DNA of 9,950 nt from a bacterium. GTDB lineage: Bacteria; Auribacterota; Auribacteria; Auribacterales; Auribacteraceae. Position numbers and translations under genes: made by a program. Below the pieces are notes generated by a model. The model was not told the DNA's origin. It did no database searches and worked only from the letters and a program-made list of their open reading frames with translations. Shown here piece after piece: positions 6,550-9,950 of this stretch. The DNA lies in NCBI GenBank assembly GCA_021161885.1, contig JAGGZS010000266.1:1-9950 (forward strand), written 5' to 3'. Numbering within the stretch: position 1 is the first letter of the stretch; every line of letters starts with the position of its first letter.

Positions 6550-9500
6550 ATGGATGATTTTTTATTTAAGCCCTATAAAAAAATTTTTAAAATAATCAGC
6601 GTTATTTTAATAGAGTCTTTGGTGTTCAGCTCAATTCTATGGGCGAATTCCGAGGGTAAAATTTCTGCCAAATTATTTACGTTACCGGAAAAAATAGGTA
6701 CTGTCCGCGACAGGCACGATGGAACCGCAAGCAAAAAGTTTGTTATCCACATACAAGATACTCATACAAGTTATTCTGCCCAAAAATATATGGCTAAAAT
6801 TTTGGATCACCTTAATTCAAAATATAATGCAGAACTCATCGGTATTGAAGGCGCTTCTTTACCTATTGACGTCTCGAAATTTTCAAGTTTTCCAGATACT
6901 AAATCGAAAAATATTGTCAGTGATTATTTTCTCAAAACAGGCAGAATCGACGGGGTGGAATATTATTGCATTACAGAGGATTCTGAAGCTAACGGAAAAA
7001 AATATGAAGTCGAAGGTATTGAAAGCGAACAGCTTTATAGAAGTAACCTAAACGCTTATGTCCAGTCGATAGCTTATCAGGATGAAATACGAAATTTTTG
7101 TAAAGTATACCGGAAAAATATAGGGCTATTAAAAAAACAGGTTTACAGCGAACAACTGCTTGTATTTGACGACTTGATATCTTCTTATAACAAACGACAT
7201 ATAGCTTTCGCTGATTTTTGCTTGTCTCTATTGAGGTTTTGTGAGAACGACCTCATCGAGTACGAAGATTTCGAGTATGTAAACAATTTGTTTAAAATGG
7301 TTAAACTGGAGTCATTAATTAATTTTAATGTCCTTGATGTGGAACGGGTCAGGGCGATAAATATGTTGAGCAAAGAATTGTTGTCCAAACAGGAAGCAAT
7401 AGAGCTTCTCAATAAAGAAATCGCTTTTCGGACACAAAAGGTATCGCCGCAGGATTTTTATATTTATCTTGAATCATTGTTTGTGAAAAATAATTTCAGT
7501 TTAGACCGATTCAAAAATTTAGCGAAATATATATCCTACCTTAAGACGTTCAGGAATATAAATCATGACCGGATACTTAAGCAGGTTCAAGTTTTTATAG
7601 ACTCGGTTTACGCTAATTTAATCCAGACCGATCAGCAGTTAACTGTGCATGAAATTTCTAATCTGTTTAATTTAATTAGCAAATTTCCAGAACTCCAAAT
7701 AACACGCGCGGAGATACAAAAATACCATGAGTACCGATCAAAATATCCCTTTGCGTTTATCTGCGATTATGTTGCAAAAAAGTCAAGAGAGTTTGATTGT
7801 GGTTTTGAGCAGGTTTCAGATTTGTCTCGGGTTGAAGAAGGGTTATCGTTATATGAAGATTTTTATAAATTCGCTTATGAACGTGAAGATGCGTTAGTCA
7901 GTAACACGATTGATTTAATGGACAAAGAAAATAAAGATAAAATAGTCCTTGTTGCCGGCGGGTTTCATACAAGCGGTATAACCGAGATGCTGAAAAGGAG
8001 AAACATCTCCTACGTAGTTATAACTCCCCGTATGGACAGCGATTACCAATCCATTGCATACAAAGAACTTCTTCAGAACCATTATTCGCCTCTTGACGAA
8101 ATGTTAGTGGCGAGCGTCAGTACATTAAAGATGGCTTCATGGTTAACGGCAGGTGCTCCGTTGGTTTATCCTGAACGAGCTCAGTTTTTATCGGATAAAC
8201 TGCGTCTTCTGCTCACCACCACGGCTATGCATTCACAATGGATTGCACTTCGTTCACAGTATTCCAAAGACGAGCAGAAAGCGTTTAATATGATGCTCGA
8301 AAAACAGGTCTTAGATGCCGTCTCAGCTATTATAGACCGTACGGAATATAGCGATTTATTAACTTTAAAATCTGTTAATATTGATGCCGATTCGTCCACA
8401 ATTACGGCAAATATTGTTTTACGGGGACTTTCGGATTCAATTCAGGTTTCTCTGTCCGATAAAGGCGTTTCATTGCCTGTGCCCGCGGATATACAGGATA
8501 ATATACTTGAAGTTATAAGGTTAAGTAACGGAGTAACAACCAGAATTTATACCCCTAACGGACATAATATTCTTGCCGAACAGTATGCTCTGGTTAGGAA
8601 TATGATTTTCGATAATATTTTTGAGTCCCAAAAAACGGTTTCGCAAATTTTAAGAGATGTTCAAAACAGGCTGCCTGAAATAAATATAACTGAACATCAG
8701 TTAAAGGGGATAATTGCTAATTTTATTGATATGGGATTTATTGAAAAAACATCTGATAATCAGTTTGTTGTATCACAGGATACAGAAAAGCGGACAGTAT
8801 CTTTCCTTGTCAAAAACTTATTAATGAAATCTGATGATTCATCGGAGCGCGCTTTTACGATACATAAAATGAAGGCGGATGATTTTTCCGGTGAGTTCCA
8901 AAATAGCCTTAATAGTCTTGATATAGACACTATAATTTTTGAGCCGACCATATCATTGGCTGTTATCGATCAATTCGTAACATCAGTCCTTAACGGAAAT
9001 TATTCAGGATTGATTAAACCGGGGGCAGAGATATCGTTGTCCGGTAATTCTTTAATTTCGGTTACGCGGTCTTTGGGAACAGGCAGATACGCGTTACGTG
9101 TTTATACGAAACCCGATGTATTGGATGAAGAAACCACTATAGCGGAGAATATACGGATAGCTTTTAACCTTAGTGAAATGAACAGCTCTTCGCAAAAGAA
9201 TGTAGGGTTTATGGCTCTGCAAATATTAAAACAAATTATAGGCGTTAATATTAACGCGGTGGATATGGATTACGCTGTGCTGCTTCTTTCTTCACAGCTT
9301 ACTGCTCAGGAAAAAACAGCGTTAATAAATTATCTGCTTAATGTTGTTAGCTTAGGTGATAAGGAACACAAACGGGTAGAACAAGCGTTCCGCGCAATAC
9401 TTAAACTTCCGGTTGATTACGCTCCTTTGTTTTCTTCTAATGTTGCCCGTTTAATCATTGGCAATTCTTACGGCGTACAATATAAATTCGCTTTGGCTTT

Positions 9501-9950
9501 GCTGGCGAAAATTAATCCGCAACTTGAGGTTACGGATGATTTATCAAGCCGGATAAATGAGAGTCTAATCTCATTATATTCTTTTAAAACCGGTTTTTCT
9601 GACGATGGCTATAAAAAATGGACTGATTTTATTCGATCTATCATAATGGATTCTCCCGAACCTGTCCGCCAGTCAAAATTCAGCAGAAACATCCTTGCGT
9701 TGTTAAATAACGTATATGATGCCCGGACAGATACGATTTTATCGTTCAGCGATATACAAATTCTTGTTAACCGTATGGCAATTGCATTAGAACTTAATAT
9801 GAATAATTTTGATTTCGCTTTGCCTGTGTTATCTAATGCGCAGGACAGGAGGGCTTTTATTAGCGAGGCTATGTCAGCGGGGAATTCTTTGCTTTTTAAG
9901 TCTCGGGACAATGGTCTGTCTGTTGGACTGATACCTGTGAGCCCAATAGA
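6550..9950 (+). CDS. Very long exported protein, TIKI/TraB/ChaN-like N-terminal part, unknown C-terminal part (incomplete)
   Basis: I translated the frame by hand: it is open from ATG at 6550 to the window end, at least 1133 residues with no stop. In-frame stops lie just upstream and AAGGA is eight bases before the ATG. The N-terminus is a signal peptide or anchor: KKIFK (13-17 region), a hydrophobic stretch at 18-32 and a possible cleavage near WA|NS. VIHIQDTHTSYSAQ (65-78) and LIGIEGAS (96-103) are followed much later by VLVAGGFHTSGITEML (466-481), then YVVITPRMDSD (488-498). The D/H, Glu and late GX2H (G470-H473) order recalls TIKI/TraB, ChaN and erythromycin-esterase proteins, so a metal- or heme-dependent function is possible but unproven. 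Residues 500-1133 are unassigned; 696-742 looks winged-helix-like. I have a vague memory of similar long hypothetical proteins in Omnitrophota. It is probably periplasmic or surface-located. Confidence 0.85.
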   Translation, partial: MDDFLFKPYKKIFKIISVILIESLVFSSILWANSEGKISAKLFTLPEKIGTVRDRHDGTASKKFVIHIQDTHTSYSAQKYMAKILDHLNSKYNAELIGIEGASLPIDVSKFSSFPDTKSKNIVSDYFLKTGRIDGVEYYCITEDSEANGKKYEVEGIESEQLYRSNLNAYVQSIAYQDEIRNFCKVYRKNIGLLKKQVYSEQLLVFDDLISSYNKRHIAFADFCLSLLRFCENDLIEYEDFEYVNNLFKMVKLESLINFNVLDVERVRAINMLSKELLSKQEAIELLNKEIAFRTQKVSPQDFYIYLESLFVKNNFSLDRFKNLAKYISYLKTFRNINHDRILKQVQVFIDSVYANLIQTDQQLTVHEISNLFNLISKFPELQITRAEIQKYHEYRSKYPFAFICDYVAKKSREFDCGFEQVSDLSRVEEGLSLYEDFYKFAYEREDALVSNTIDLMDKENKDKIVLVAGGFHTSGITEMLKRRNISYVVITPRMDSDYQSIAYKELLQNHYSPLDEMLVASVSTLKMASWLTAGAPLVYPERAQFLSDKLRLLLTTTAMHSQWIALRSQYSKDEQKAFNMMLEKQVLDAVSAIIDRTEYSDLLTLKSVNIDADSSTITANIVLRGLSDSIQVSLSDKGVSLPVPADIQDNILEVIRLSNGVTTRIYTPNGHNILAEQYALVRNMIFDNIFESQKTVSQILRDVQNRLPEINITEHQLKGIIANFIDMGFIEKTSDNQFVVSQDTEKRTVSFLVKNLLMKSDDSSERAFTIHKMKADDFSGEFQNSLNSLDIDTIIFEPTISLAVIDQFVTSVLNGNYSGLIKPGAEISLSGNSLISVTRSLGTGRYALRVYTKPDVLDEETTIAENIRIAFNLSEMNSSSQKNVGFMALQILKQIIGVNINAVDMDYAVLLLSSQLTAQEKTALINYLLNVVSLGDKEHKRVEQAFRAILKLPVDYAPLFSSNVARLIIGNSYGVQYKFALALLAKINPQLEVTDDLSSRINESLISLYSFKTGFSDDGYKKWTDFIRSIIMDSPEPVRQSKFSRNILALLNNVYDARTDTILSFSDIQILVNRMAIALELNMNNFDFALPVLSNAQDRRAFISEAMSAGNSLLFKSRDNGLSVGLIPVSPI

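Noticed and set aside
6719..7051. A 110-codon plus-strand ORF in another frame
   Set aside because: It lies wholly inside the continuous 1133-codon frame starting at 6550. It has no recognisable domain, and the larger frame has a signal segment and motifs.

Overview
The window is AT-rich bacterial DNA with tightly packed genes, Shine-Dalgarno sites and sigma70-like promoters. Two proteins look to me, from memory only, like families common in Omnitrophota (former OP3) genomes. One is the very long exported ORF with an early IHIQD-x-H block and a later GGFHT block; the other is the small protein with three Cys-rich repeats. I therefore lean to Omnitrophota or a related uncultured Gram-negative lineage. 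This is tentative, because no rRNA or other phylogenetic marker is present.

Layout. Bases 1-1469 (minus strand) hold most of a multi-pass membrane protein of the GT-C glycosyltransferase type, whose 3' end is cut off by the window edge. An 83-bp divergent promoter region (1470-1552) separates it from a compact plus-strand operon of five genes (1553-6069). These encode an FAD-dependent oxidoreductase, a membrane-anchored GT2 of the GtrB/polyprenyl-phosphate type, a soluble GT2, an extended-SDR sugar nucleotide epimerase/dehydratase-like enzyme and a TIM-barrel sugar isomerase/epimerase. Twelve bases after the operon, on the minus strand, is a 76-aa protein with three CX2CX10C repeats (6082-6312). 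A 237-bp divergent intergenic region carries candidate promoters for this gene and for a very long plus-strand ORF. That ORF starts at 6550, has an N-terminal signal or anchor segment, and is open for 1133 codons until the window ends.

How the genes fit together. The 1553-6069 operon plus the divergent GT-C protein forms a coherent surface-glycan locus. The two enzymes at the end of the operon and the FAD oxidoreductase could make or modify an unusual sugar. The two-helix GT2 would load a sugar on polyprenyl phosphate at the inner face of the membrane, and the GT-C protein would transfer lipid-linked sugar on the outer face. The final sugar cannot be named from sequence. The long ORF appears unrelated to the glycan cassette. 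Its first ~440 mature residues have a motif layout reminiscent of the TIKI/TraB/ChaN/EreA group, followed by at least 630 residues that I cannot assign.

No rRNA, tRNA, CRISPR array, insertion sequence or phage gene was seen.
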